A DNA stretch of 51,884 nucleotides, taken from the NCBI GenBank assembly GCA_964503615.1, contig CAZDBA010000010.1:1-51884 (forward strand). The letters are read 5' to 3'. This DNA comes from CAZDBA01 sp964503615. Lineage in GTDB: Bacteria; Planctomycetota; Planctomycetia; Pirellulales; Pirellulaceae. Every line of letters begins with the position of its first letter. Position 1 is the first letter of the stretch. The notes under the pieces are model-generated. The model searched no databases and was not told where the DNA came from. It worked only from the letters and a program-made list of their open reading frames with translations. The translations under genes were made by a program, and so were the position numbers. Positions 17,813 to 27,358 of the stretch are shown one piece after another.

Positions 17813-20800
17813 CTATTGCGGCGTTGTCATACCGACCTGAATAAACTGGCCAGGATTCAATGCATCCGGAACAAACCAACCCGGTTTGCCGTTTTTATCG
17901 TTTCCGATTTTCGCTCCTTTTTGAGGCGGGCGATTTTCGTCCATCTCGGTCGAGACGTTTTGGTATCCCTCACCTGGCATAAACCCGTACCGTTGACATT
18001 CAACGATCGTGTCGAACGTAGCTCGAGCCAATTCATCCACATGAGACTCTTCGTGAGCCAGCGTCAGCAGACAAGGGCGATGATCCCAAATGTGCATGCC
18101 GCGACGACGCAAGCCGGCAAAGAACAGTTCGCTATAAACCAACTCTTGATGGAACTGGATTTTGAACAACGATCCGAAATGAGCCAGGAAGAGAGGTGCG
18201 TCCAACTCTTTAAAGACTTTATTCATCTCGTCGGCCAGGTACTGAGACAGCCCATTAAGTCGATCGTACATCGACTGACCACCTTCTTTCAGGTGCTGCA
18301 TAATCGCGCGTGACGCGGCCAGTGTCAGTGGATGTCGGACAAACGTTCCGGCAAAGTAAGTCATGCCTGCTTCGGGACGGCTATCGTCACCGTACTGCCA
18401 ATAACCGCCATCCAGACCTGCCATGTATTCTGCTTTACCCGCAACCACACCGATCGGCATTCCGCCGCCGACGACTTTTCCGTACGAGGCAAGATCGGCC
18501 CGCACGCCAAAATGTTCTTGAGCGCCGCCAAGTCCGATTCGCAAACCGGTAATCACTTCGTCGAAAATCAAAGCGGTCGGCTCGTTCTTGGTCATCTTTC
18601 GCAGCTCTTGCAAAAACTCGCGAGGCTGCAGTTCAGGCATTCGACTTTGGACAGGTTCGACCAGAATCCCGGCGATCTCGTCCATCCGCTCACGAATGAT
18701 TTGCAAAGTCTCTTCGGTCCCGTAGTCGAGGATCAAAGTGTTACCAACGTGTTCGCGAGGGATACCAGTAGCCGCTGGAAAGCTCTTCAGCTTTTTGCTT
18801 CCGCGGGCAATCACTTCGTCCAAAATGCCGTGATAGTCACCGTTGAACATGACGATCAGGTCACGACCGGTGGCATTACGAGCAAGTCGCGTACAGCCGA
18901 GGACCGCTTCCGAACCTGTGTTCGAGAAAGCCATTCGCTCGTTACCGGTTAGTTCGCAAAACAGTTTCGCGACTTCGCCAGCCAAAGGAGATTGAGGGCC
19001 AATTGCGTAATCCTTTTGGACTTGTTCGGTAATCGCTTTGACCGTGATCTCGTGTGTATGGCCTAACAGGTTCGAACCAAATCCGCACGTGAAATCGGTG
19101 TATTGATTTCCGTCGATGTCCCACAGCTGAGTCCCCTGTGACCGTTCCATGACGATCGGGTGAGTCATCTCTTTCATGTTGGGGCGAAAGCCAGAAACGG
19201 TACGCGGATCGGCCATGTATTGACGATGTGTTTGCGCGTAAGCTTTGCTGTTAGGCATCATCGCACAGTTCATGCGAATCACTTCGTCCAGGAACGATTG
19301 TTGCTCGGCGGTTAGATCGGTTTCGTTCAACTTAACTGTCGAGAACCGCTTCGCTTTCTTGGCCGGCTCTTCTGAATCATCGGCCGCAGGTTTTGAATTG
19401 GCCGCAGGTTTCGAATTGGTCGCACAAGCAGGCGAGTTTGCCTCTGGTTGTGGAGCTGTGGGTTGAACCACTGCGTTTGTAGGCTGTGCAGGAGCGGCTA
19501 AAGTTGGATTGGCCGAGCCGCTGTTGGTCAACATCTCCAATTGAGCCGCCATCAGTCGCAATTGTTCCTGAACAATCGCTTGCGCGGCATCACCTGCAAC
19601 GGTTGGAACAGGAGGGTGAGCCAATGGAGCCACTGGCGCTGGTGTCGGGGATTGAATTGGCGTTTGAGCAACAGGCTGTGTTGCAACTGGTTGTGTCGCA
19701 GCCGGTGCAACATCGGCTACTTGCGCGACCGGTGCTGGTGCAGCTTCGGCAGCAAACTTGTCGGCCGGTAGATTCTCGTCCAACCAAGCGGCGAGCGAAT
19801 CGACCGTTGTTGTTTCCTCCAACAGTTGTCGGAAAGTAACTTCGGTTCCCATCTCATTTTTCAAAGCAGTCGCTGTCTGAGTCAGCACAAGCGAATCGAG
19901 GCCCATCTCAAAGAAGGTGGTATCGCCATCAAATTCGCTCAAGTCGAAACCTGAACAGTTTTCGAAAACGTCGTGGATACTGGAAACAATGTTAGGAATA
20001 CGGCTCATGGGAATAGTCTCCGCTTGCGAGTTCACAGGTTGTTGATTAGGCAGTTCGGCAGGCGAAGTCGCACACCTTGCTGCAGGAACGGGTTGGTTTG
20101 TTACAGGTAACGATTCAGACGGAATCGAACCCACGGTTGAATTGTTTTGGGTAGCTCCAGGCGCTACGAAATATCGCTTTCGCTGGAACGCGTAAGTTGG
20201 CAAACTCGAATGAGTTCGGTTTCTGGGTTGACCATCACTGCTTAAACGAGTCCAGTCGATTTCGGCACCGGCCAGCCACAATTGGGCTACGGCGGACAAC
20301 ATGCTGATCCACTCCGCGTTGCCTTCGGAAGTGTTGGACAACGTCGGAATTGCGATCTGGTTCTTGGGGTCGGTAGCGTGTTGCTTGGAAAGCGTAGCCA
20401 AAGTCCGTCGAGGACCCAGCTCGATCAAAATACGATCTGGGTCACCTTCGTCGTCTTCTTCGCTCCACATTTTCAAAACTGCATCCGAGAAACGGACTGG
20501 CTTGCGTAAATGTTCCGCCCAATACTGTGGGTCTGTCGCTTGCTCGTCGCTCATCCACTCGCCTGTAACGGTCGACAGGATTGGAATCTCAGGAGCGGAC
20601 AACTTGAATTGACTGATAAATTCGGCAAACGGATCAACGATCTCGTTCATCATGGGCGAATGGAAAGCGTGTGAAGTATGCAAGTGTCGACAAACGACTT
20701 CTTGCGATTCCAGTTTGGATTGAAGCTCGGCGACTTGATCATCTGGTCCCGCGACGACGCACAGGCTGGGGCCATTGTAGGAGCCGATCGCCATATCGCC

Positions 20801-23800
20801 CCACAACATCCCTTCGACTTCGGCGCCTGGTAGCCGTACGCTCATCATGCTGCCGCCCGGCAAAGCCTGCATCGCGCGGCCCCGTTCGGCGATCATTTTC
20901 AATCCGTCCTCTAACGAGAACACGCCTGCGGTACAGGCCGCAGCAAACTCGCCGATCGAGTGACCCATCAACGCTTCCGGTTGCACACCCCACTCCAACC
21001 AGACTTGAGCCAGCGAGTAGCCAAGTGCAAACAAAGCAGGTTGTGTGAACTGAGTGTTCCGTAAAATTTCGGTTGAAGCCTCTTCGTCGCCCGCTTCAGG
21101 AAACAGAACGTCTCGAAGATCGCGATCCAGCAGTGGTAACAGAATCTCGGCACAACGGTCCAGGTTCTCTTTAAACACCTCTGAGTGCTCGTAAAGGTTT
21201 TGTCCCATGCGAACGTATTGTGAACCCTGACCGGGGAACATAAAAACGATATCTCGCGGAGCCGCTGACGATTTCCGCTTCATGTAGCGAGGCGGTTTTT
21301 TCTCAGTCAACATTTCGGTCGCTTCAGCAACAGAATCGGTGACGATCGCGGCTCGATAAGTAAATTCGTCGCGGCCAAGTTGTAGTGTTTGTGCTGTTTG
21401 CTGTACCGAAGTATCGCCGTGGTTTAAACATTGAACGAGGTTATCTACGTTTGCAGTCAGAGCTTCTTCTGTTTTTCCAGAGACTGGCAAAATCGAAATC
21501 GGCAGTTCGTTCGAATTACTTTGTGGACTCTGATCGCCGGTTTGTGGAGCTTCCTCCAGCAAAATATGAGCGTTCGTGCCGCCCACGCCAAACGAGCTGA
21601 CTCCTGCCCGGCGAGGCTGCTCGCCGCGTTGCCACGGGGTAAGCGAGTTGCAAACGTAAAACGGACTGTTGGTAATATCAAGCTGTGGGTTCGGGTTCTC
21701 GTAGTGCAACGTAGCTGGAATTTGTTCGTCATGAAGTGCCATGGCAGCTTTAATCAAACCGGCAACGCCGGCTGCGGCAACGGTGTGACCGATGTTGCCT
21801 TTGACGCTTCCAATTGCACAGTACTGTTTGGGTTGTTGCTCGTCCTGTTTCTCGAAAACACGACGCAATGCGGCAACTTCGATTGGATCGCCAATCGGGG
21901 TCGCCGTTCCGTGAGCTTCGACGTAGCCAATCGTCTTGGGATCGACGTTGGCCATCTCATGAGCCATCGCAACTGCGTTCGATTGGCCAGTAATACTGGG
22001 TGCGGAAAAACTTGCTTTCTCACCCCCATCGTTGTTGATTCCAAAGCCTTTGACGACCGCGTAGATACGATCGCCTGCGGCAACAGCATCTTCCAAACGG
22101 CGGACGACAACCAATCCGGCTCCGTCGCTGAACAAAGTCCCCGCGCCTTTAGCATCGAAAGGTCGGCAGTGACCATCGGGTGTAAAAATGCTACCCGTTT
22201 GGTGCAAGTGGCCGCTGTTTTGAGGGAAAGTAACCGATGCTCCACCCGCCAATGCGACGTCACAATGTCCGGCGTCGAGCGATTTACACGCTTCGATCAA
22301 CGCTACAAGCGAAGTCGAACAGGCCGTGTTCACATTGATCGCAGGACCGGTCAAATTCAACGCGTGCGCGACTCGGGTCGCGATGTAATCTTTCTCGTTG
22401 TATACGCCGACCTGAAATTCACCCGTTTGGCGGACAAGTTCCGGGTTCGTCAAAATGTTTTTAACGAAGTAGGAGGTCGTATAAGTGCCTGCCCAAACTC
22501 CGATCGTTTCATCAGATTTTTCAGGAACGATTCCTGCATCCTCCAGCGCGGTCCACGCCAGCTCCAACAAGATCCGTTGTTGAGGGCAAGTCAGCTCGGC
22601 ATTGCGAGGAGGTGTTCGAAAGAATCGAGCGTCAAAGTGATCCGCGTTCTCAATAATTCCTCGAGCCGGAACGTAATTGGGGTCGTTCGTGTCACGGGGA
22701 TCAAGAGTTGAGTCCAGTTCACCCGGTTCGAAAACGGTAATCGACTCGCGACCGTTGACCAGGTTGTCCCAAAACTGGTTTAGATCGTCCGCACCCGGCA
22801 TCCGCGCGGCCATACCGACGATCGCATATTGTCCTGAATAAGAATCTTTTTCAGCAGCGGGATTCTCATGCGTCTTGTTTTGGCTGTCGCTGGCGGTCTC
22901 GACAGCGATTTTCAAAAACGAGTTGATTGTCGGATTGTCAAAGAACTCTGCGCTGGAAACAGAGATTCCCATCTCCTGTTTCGCTCGAGCCACTAACTTA
23001 CCGGCCCGGATCGAATTCCCGCCCAACTCGAAAAAGTTGTCTCGTGTTCCGACTTTGTCCAACTGCAAAAGATCGGCCCAAATTCTGGCAAGCTGCCTCT
23101 CTTGCTTTGTTTTCGGTTTGACGAAATCTGTGCCGATATCGGGACGTTTGGTCGAGGGAGGTGGAAACGACTTGCGATCCAGTTTTCCACTGGGCGTATG
23201 TGGAAACTCATCCACCACTACGATCAAGTTCGGCACCATATACTCAGGCAGGCTTTTTGATATCTCAGCGCGAATCGCAGCAACATCAGGTTTCCCGTTT
23301 TCATCAGCCAACAGATAACCCACAATTCGCTTGTCACCTGGCCGGTCTTCGCGAACCACGGCAGCCGCACGACGTACACCGGGTTGTGTCGCCATCGACG
23401 CGTCGATTTCACCTAACTCGATTCGGTGACCATTGAATTTGATTTGATTGTCCATCCGGCCCATATGAAAGATCTGCCCGTCTTCGGTCAGCTTGGCCAG
23501 ATCGCCAGTTCGGTAGACTATTGAGCCGTTAAAATCGATAAACTTTTCAGCGTTCAGATCGTCTCGCTTCAGGTAGCCCAGCGTTACGCCTTCGCCGCCA
23601 ATCAACAATTCGCCTTCGGTTTCGTAAGGGCACAGCTCGTTGGCATCGTTGACGATATAGACCTGCGTGTTGGCGATCGGTCGGCCGATAAGAATCCGAC
23701 CTTCGTCCGTTGTGACTTGGGCAGCGGTTGAGTAGACGGTCGTTTCTGTGGGTCCGTATAGATTCCAGAGCTCACTACACCGATCCAACAAAGGCCGAAT

Positions 23801-24682
23801 CAGGTCGCGTGGTAATGGCTCGCCCGCAGTTGCGAATCGAACGTTTTTTTGGCCTCGGAAATCGGCTTCCAGAATCATCCGCCACATCGCGGGAGTGGCT
23901 TGCATAAAATTGACTTCGTAGTCGAACATAGCTTCCACTAACGCGACTGAGTCTTTTGCGGTAGCGCGATCGACCACGGCAACAGAACCTCCGACGATCA
24001 GAGGCAGGAATATCTCCATGACACTGATATCAAAAGAAAGTGTTGTGGTCGCCATGATCCGATCTTCGGCGGTAAAACCGGGTACCTTGGCCATCGAACA
24101 CAAGAGATTGACCGCCGCACTGTGCTGGACACGGACCCCTTTTGGCTTGCCCGTTGAACCGGAGGTGTAAATCACGTAAGCGATATCGATTTGTGGATCC
24201 ACATTGGAATCGACAGGTCGTTTTCCGGCAGCGGCGACTTTATCCCAATCCTGATCAACGAATGTGAGAGGAGTTGTAAAGTCGCGAGTGAGTTCGGCTT
24301 GTTCCCGATTCGCGATAATATGCTTGACTTCGGAGTTCTCAACCATATAGGCCAATCGCTCCGCGGGATAATCAGGATCCAACGGCACATAACCGGCTCC
24401 CGATTTCATGATGCCGACCAACAGCGCGGGTGTATTCACGTCTCGGTTGCAACAAAGCCCAACCAAATCGCCCGCTCCAACTTTTTGCGAGCGCAAGTAG
24501 TTCGCCAGTTGGTTACTTTTCTCATCCAACTCACGATAGGTCAGCTGCTGGCTACCGCTGACGACTGCAATCGCATCCGGCGTACTTGCCGCTTGCAATT
24601 CGATCAACTCGTGTAACGATTGAGCTGGAAACTCAATTTGAGTCGGCTTGTTGACTTGTTCGTAGATCTCGTGAAGGTTCAT
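17813..24682 (-). CDS. Hybrid NRPS-PKS megasynthase, A-PCP-KS-AT-ACP-aminotransferase
   Basis: 2289 residues from the ATG at 24682, which has AGGA 10 bases upstream; a start at 24709 would overlap the PPTase. Domains: adenylation 20-505 (YTSGSTGKPKG at 172-182), PCP 525-595 (Ser557 in LGGNS), ketosynthase 615-1045 (Cys788 in TACSTS; EAHGTAT; KGNIGHT), acyltransferase 1145-1440 (Ser1242 in GHSIGE; HAFH at 1338-1341, typical of malonyl-CoA), ACP 1565-1640 (Ser1597 in GLDSL), a Pro/Ala/Gln-rich linker 1645-1775, and a class III aminotransferase 1790-2240 (PLP Lys2069 in SYGKVVGGG). No ketoreductase, dehydratase or enoylreductase is present. This is a loading module plus one malonyl extension, with beta-keto transamination as in iturin-type synthases. 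The A-domain code reads D-I-M-Q-A-A-L-V-Y-K, which I cannot assign. Confidence 0.93.
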   Translation of the reverse strand: MNLHEIYEQVNKPTQIEFPAQSLHELIELQAASTPDAIAVVSGSQQLTYRELDEKSNQLANYLRSQKVGAGDLVGLCCNRDVNTPALLVGIMKSGAGYVPLDPDYPAERLAYMVENSEVKHIIANREQAELTRDFTTPLTFVDQDWDKVAAAGKRPVDSNVDPQIDIAYVIYTSGSTGKPKGVRVQHSAAVNLLCSMAKVPGFTAEDRIMATTTLSFDISVMEIFLPLIVGGSVAVVDRATAKDSVALVEAMFDYEVNFMQATPAMWRMILEADFRGQKNVRFATAGEPLPRDLIRPLLDRCSELWNLYGPTETTVYSTAAQVTTDEGRILIGRPIANTQVYIVNDANELCPYETEGELLIGGEGVTLGYLKRDDLNAEKFIDFNGSIVYRTGDLAKLTEDGQIFHMGRMDNQIKFNGHRIELGEIDASMATQPGVRRAAAVVREDRPGDKRIVGYLLADENGKPDVAAIRAEISKSLPEYMVPNLIVVVDEFPHTPSGKLDRKSFPPPSTKRPDIGTDFVKPKTKQERQLARIWADLLQLDKVGTRDNFFELGGNSIRAGKLVARAKQEMGISVSSAEFFDNPTINSFLKIAVETASDSQNKTHENPAAEKDSYSGQYAIVGMAARMPGADDLNQFWDNLVNGRESITVFEPGELDSTLDPRDTNDPNYVPARGIIENADHFDARFFRTPPRNAELTCPQQRILLELAWTALEDAGIVPEKSDETIGVWAGTYTTSYFVKNILTNPELVRQTGEFQVGVYNEKDYIATRVAHALNLTGPAINVNTACSTSLVALIEACKSLDAGHCDVALAGGASVTFPQNSGHLHQTGSIFTPDGHCRPFDAKGAGTLFSDGAGLVVVRRLEDAVAAGDRIYAVVKGFGINNDGGEKASFSAPSITGQSNAVAMAHEMANVDPKTIGYVEAHGTATPIGDPIEVAALRRVFEKQDEQQPKQYCAIGSVKGNIGHTVAAAGVAGLIKAAMALHDEQIPATLHYENPNPQLDITNSPFYVCNSLTPWQRGEQPRRAGVSSFGVGGTNAHILLEEAPQTGDQSPQSNSNELPISILPVSGKTEEALTANVDNLVQCLNHGDTSVQQTAQTLQLGRDEFTYRAAIVTDSVAEATEMLTEKKPPRYMKRKSSAAPRDIVFMFPGQGSQYVRMGQNLYEHSEVFKENLDRCAEILLPLLDRDLRDVLFPEAGDEEASTEILRNTQFTQPALFALGYSLAQVWLEWGVQPEALMGHSIGEFAAACTAGVFSLEDGLKMIAERGRAMQALPGGSMMSVRLPGAEVEGMLWGDMAIGSYNGPSLCVVAGPDDQVAELQSKLESQEVVCRHLHTSHAFHSPMMNEIVDPFAEFISQFKLSAPEIPILSTVTGEWMSDEQATDPQYWAEHLRKPVRFSDAVLKMWSEEDDEGDPDRILIELGPRRTLATLSKQHATDPKNQIAIPTLSNTSEGNAEWISMLSAVAQLWLAGAEIDWTRLSSDGQPRNRTHSSLPTYAFQRKRYFVAPGATQNNSTVGSIPSESLPVTNQPVPAARCATSPAELPNQQPVNSQAETIPMSRIPNIVSSIHDVFENCSGFDLSEFDGDTTFFEMGLDSLVLTQTATALKNEMGTEVTFRQLLEETTTVDSLAAWLDENLPADKFAAEAAPAPVAQVADVAPAATQPVATQPVAQTPIQSPTPAPVAPLAHPPVPTVAGDAAQAIVQEQLRLMAAQLEMLTNSGSANPTLAAPAQPTNAVVQPTAPQPEANSPACATNSKPAANSKPAADDSEEPAKKAKRFSTVKLNETDLTAEQQSFLDEVIRMNCAMMPNSKAYAQTHRQYMADPRTVSGFRPNMKEMTHPIVMERSQGTQLWDIDGNQYTDFTCGFGSNLLGHTHEITVKAITEQVQKDYAIGPQSPLAGEVAKLFCELTGNERMAFSNTGSEAVLGCTRLARNATGRDLIVMFNGDYHGILDEVIARGSKKLKSFPAATGIPREHVGNTLILDYGTEETLQIIRERMDEIAGILVEPVQSRMPELQPREFLQELRKMTKNEPTALIFDEVITGLRIGLGGAQEHFGVRADLASYGKVVGGGMPIGVVAGKAEYMAGLDGGYWQYGDDSRPEAGMTYFAGTFVRHPLTLAASRAIMQHLKEGGQSMYDRLNGLSQYLADEMNKVFKELDAPLFLAHFGSLFKIQFHQELVYSELFFAGLRRRGMHIWDHRPCLLTLAHEESHVDELARATFDTIVECQRYGFMPGEGYQNVSTEMDENRPPQKGAKIGNDKNGKPGWFVPDALNPGQFIQVGMTTPQ

Positions 24683-24687
24683 CTTAA

Positions 24688-25377
24688 TTATTCCTGTCGC
24701 TCCATCCATGTTGCCGTGAAAACGTCCTGGTCAGTCACGAGGTAGTGAACGTCCAACCAATTTGGTGTGAGCTTAAAATTGGGATTGGAAACAAGCGATA
24801 CGATGCGAACTGTGGTTTCAGTACAGGACTCGATAGCGGCCTGTCGGAATCCAAAAAATTCCCTCGTGATCGGATACCAACACTTGTAAAACGATTCCTT
24901 AGCTGAAAATGCCAAAGTGAATGTCAGTTCAGGGCCTAGCCCAAGTGATTGAACGACCATCCGTTCCTGTTCGGTAAGGATGTCGTCGTAAAGCATCTTG
25001 CGAGTCTTTTCATCTACAACGATTTCTGTATCGATTCCCAGTGATGGATTCTGATCGGAATTAGTCACTGCGGACCATATCCAGTGGTCGGTGTGCGAAA
25101 TGGATCCTGTGAAACCATCCGGCCAAATCGGCGCGCGGTCTTCGCCAACGCCTACCTCTTCGGTAACGTTCCAGTGTTTGAGTAGTGTTTGCGCGCACGC
25201 TCGTCCTTCTGCAAATTCTCGCTGTCGGCGCGTTGCGTTAGGATTGAGGTCAGAGACGACCTGTGCATCGTTTCGCTGTCGTAAGAGAGTTTGCGAGCCT
25301 GATGGGAAAACCGCTTTCGCCCATTGCGTAACGGTTTGCACACTCTCATCGTTCCAGTTGGTGGATATGGAAATCAC
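24688..25377 (-). CDS. 4'-phosphopantetheinyl transferase (Sfp/EntD type)
   Basis: 229 residues. Carrier-protein activation motifs are visible: WPDGFTGSISHTDHW (about residues 85-99), the magnesium-binding LGIDTE (about 113-118) and FSAKESFYKCWYP (about 155-167). These are hallmarks of Sfp/EntD-type transferases, which move phosphopantetheine from CoA onto the carrier-domain serine. The spacing fits the EntD-like branch. It is the first gene of the biosynthetic operon, ending 5 bases before the megasynthase start, and its obvious clients are the three carrier domains downstream. Starting the operon with a dedicated transferase suggests that the cluster is self-sufficient and transferable. Confidence 0.92.
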   Translation of the reverse strand: MISISTNWNDESVQTVTQWAKAVFPSGSQTLLRQRNDAQVVSDLNPNATRRQREFAEGRACAQTLLKHWNVTEEVGVGEDRAPIWPDGFTGSISHTDHWIWSAVTNSDQNPSLGIDTEIVVDEKTRKMLYDDILTEQERMVVQSLGLGPELTFTLAFSAKESFYKCWYPITREFFGFRQAAIESCTETTVRIVSLVSNPNFKLTPNWLDVHYLVTDQDVFTATWMERQE

Positions 25378-25711
25378 TGTAATTAGGTAGGGGGTTGAAA
25401 AGATCTCTTCCAGAAAATGTAGGTTCTAAAAATGGATGATCCCCTGAAAAAACGGGCATGAATGCTCTTCATTTCAAACGGTTTTCAGCCCAGATTTGGT
25501 TCAACTGTCTAAAAGCGAAGATTCGTTAGCTCTGGCCAGCGGTAAATACAATGGTCGTGCCGGTATTGCAGATTGAACGGGTTGTTCTAAGAAATAGATG
25601 TTAGATTGTTAACCGCCACGGTTGCTCCGATTCGACCAGACTTGTGATTAGAATTGGTTGTTTGATGGAGTCGAACTTGGCTCCTGAACGACTCACAATT
25701 CGGCACGTGTT
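25378..25711. other. Divergent intergenic region upstream of the biosynthetic operon
   Basis: 334 bases between the PPTase start (minus) and the GT87 gene (plus). It must hold the promoter of the NRPS-PKS operon. No gene, strong hairpin or recognisable operator was found by eye. Confidence 0.5.
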
Positions 25712-27022
25712 ATGAAATCAAAATTGCGAACGAACCGGTTTGCAAAACTCAAAAACCTTGAGAACAGCTCGCTGGCAATCGCAGGACTTTTAGTCTGCGC
25801 CTGCCTGTTGATAGGTGCGACCGCCTATCGAACTTATTCACAGTATTCGCAACCCTCCGACAGTTTTGATTGGTCCGATCGTGGACATTTCGACTTTCAC
25901 TGCGGGGCGTATTATCCGGCTCTTGCGTTTCGCAAAGGGGAGAGTCCTTACTCCACACAATTGATGGAGGATTACCCCGTTCCATCGCCAGCGAGAACTT
26001 GTCCACCTTTCAGTTTTGTGATTCATCTACCGTTTACGTGTTTCGATTTGCACTCGGCGGACATTGCGTTTTTCATCTTCAACACGGCTTTGTTGTTACT
26101 GTTTGCTTTGTTCACCGTTCAGGTGACCCGGGGAAGTCCAAACTGGTTTTGGTGGTTGCTGGTTAGTTGCGTTTTGCTGGCTTCACGCCCAGGTCATATC
26201 ACTTTGTTTACGGGGTACTATACGGCTGAGTTGGTACTGGGCTCGGTGATCGCGTTGCACTTCGCCAAAGACCGACCCGTCATTTCTGGACTCGGGATGT
26301 TGATCGCCTCGGGCAAGCCGACCTATATCCTGCCGCTGATCGTGTTGATGTTCGCGCGCAAAAATTTCCGAGCCGCTTTGATCGGGATTATTTTCTGCAC
26401 GATTACAGGCGTGGGTGGTTTGGCTTGGCTGGCCAAGGATGTTGGAATTGCGGAGATTCTCACAGGAATTCAAGAATCACAAAAAGTTTTTTACACCGAG
26501 GAAACCGAATTCCCTATCAACACGTGGACGCGAGTCGATTTGGTGGGCATGTTTGCCAGAGCGATCAACTGGATTCCACACGACACCGTTTATTTGGTGG
26601 GGATGTTCGCGTTGTTGATAGTGCCCAGCTATGCGATCTGGAAATCAGCCAACACGGAATCAGATTCGTCTGTCACCGGAGTGACGGCGCTGATCGCTTT
26701 ATTAACGATTCTGTTGTCGATCTACCATCACAGCTATGACTGTATGCTGGTTTTTGTGCCGTGGGTCGGGCTGATGTTTTTTGGCGATCGAACGATGACA
26801 GAACTAAGTTCGAGGTCAAAGAATTGGTTAAAGGTCCTACTTGCGGTTCCCATTTTCAATTACTTTTCGACGCTCACGGTTCGCGACCTGATTGGCTGGG
26901 AGCAAACCAGTTTGGCTTGGCACTTTATAACGCTGTTAAGTGGAACCTGCTTGTTGGCCGCGTTAGTGATTTTGTTGGCCGAGACATTGTGTCGGAAGGG
27001 TAGCGACAAGTCGCTTGCCTAA
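25712..27022 (+). CDS. GT87-family (DUF2029) integral membrane glycosyltransferase
   Basis: 436 residues with about ten hydrophobic segments, the first at about residues 23-40. Directly after it comes an acidic, aromatic loop FDWSDRGHFDFHCGAYYPAL with the D-x-H/Y pattern expected for polyprenyl-phosphate-dependent transferases. It continues into AFRKGESPYS and then CPPFSFVIHLPF, a layout I recognise from DUF2029/GT87 proteins (the PimE alpha-mannosyltransferase group). Such enzymes act at the outer face of the cytoplasmic membrane using lipid-linked sugars; donor and acceptor are unknown. It points away from the biosynthetic operon and there is no evidence that it belongs to it. The C-terminal residues are basic and cytoplasmic-looking. 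Confidence 0.8.
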   Translation: MKSKLRTNRFAKLKNLENSSLAIAGLLVCACLLIGATAYRTYSQYSQPSDSFDWSDRGHFDFHCGAYYPALAFRKGESPYSTQLMEDYPVPSPARTCPPFSFVIHLPFTCFDLHSADIAFFIFNTALLLLFALFTVQVTRGSPNWFWWLLVSCVLLASRPGHITLFTGYYTAELVLGSVIALHFAKDRPVISGLGMLIASGKPTYILPLIVLMFARKNFRAALIGIIFCTITGVGGLAWLAKDVGIAEILTGIQESQKVFYTEETEFPINTWTRVDLVGMFARAINWIPHDTVYLVGMFALLIVPSYAIWKSANTESDSSVTGVTALIALLTILLSIYHHSYDCMLVFVPWVGLMFFGDRTMTELSSRSKNWLKVLLAVPIFNYFSTLTVRDLIGWEQTSLAWHFITLLSGTCLLAALVILLAETLCRKGSDKSLA

Positions 27023-27049
27023 AACCATTTAGAAAACGTAGCGACGGTC

Positions 27050-27245
27050 CTCGATGAACCGCCACCCCGACAGAGTTGGGAGGGTCGAAATCAAGCGCCG
27101 AGCGATTTTCGGGGAGGGCCTTCCGTGATCGACGAAACAACTCGTCACACCAAGCCCCTCCTCGGCTACGCTATCGCGGGCAGACCTCCCCAAACAAGTT
27201 TGGGGAGGATGAATCGCAGCAGCGATCACCGAGACGTCTCAATAT
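27050..27245. repeat. Interspersed repeat, copy A (with a perfect 10-bp hairpin)
   Basis: Non-coding GC-richer block. It shares GGGAGGGTCGAAA, a GAGCGA-TTTTCG segment and an ACCGAGA-GTCTCAA end with a second block at 44728-44822. Inside it, 27185-27208 is a perfect inverted repeat (CCTCCCCAAA, loop CAAG, TTTGGGGAGG). Copy A carries about 100 extra bases in the middle relative to copy B. The two copies share a mosaic structure, suggesting a mobile or recombining non-coding repeat family. The flanking 27246-27358 holds nothing else. Confidence 0.6.
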
Positions 27246-27358
27246 AGCCATCAATTGGCGGGTTCCAATTGACCGGTTCTTTCCCCGAGCTGCTTCTAAC
27301 CCTCGACTAGGTGCGTTTTGTAACGTTTCGAAACCTTTCTCGCTATTTAAAATAGTAC

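Noticed and set aside
21431..22711. A 426-codon plus-strand reading frame opposite the megasynthase
   Set aside because: It is antisense to the ketosynthase region, which has intact catalytic motifs. Its translation is rich in Arg/Cys/Val with no domain character, so it is a shadow frame.
24683..24709. Earlier megasynthase start overlapping the PPTase
   Set aside because: The ATG at 24682 has a good AGGA ribosome-binding site and clean spacing after the PPTase stop.
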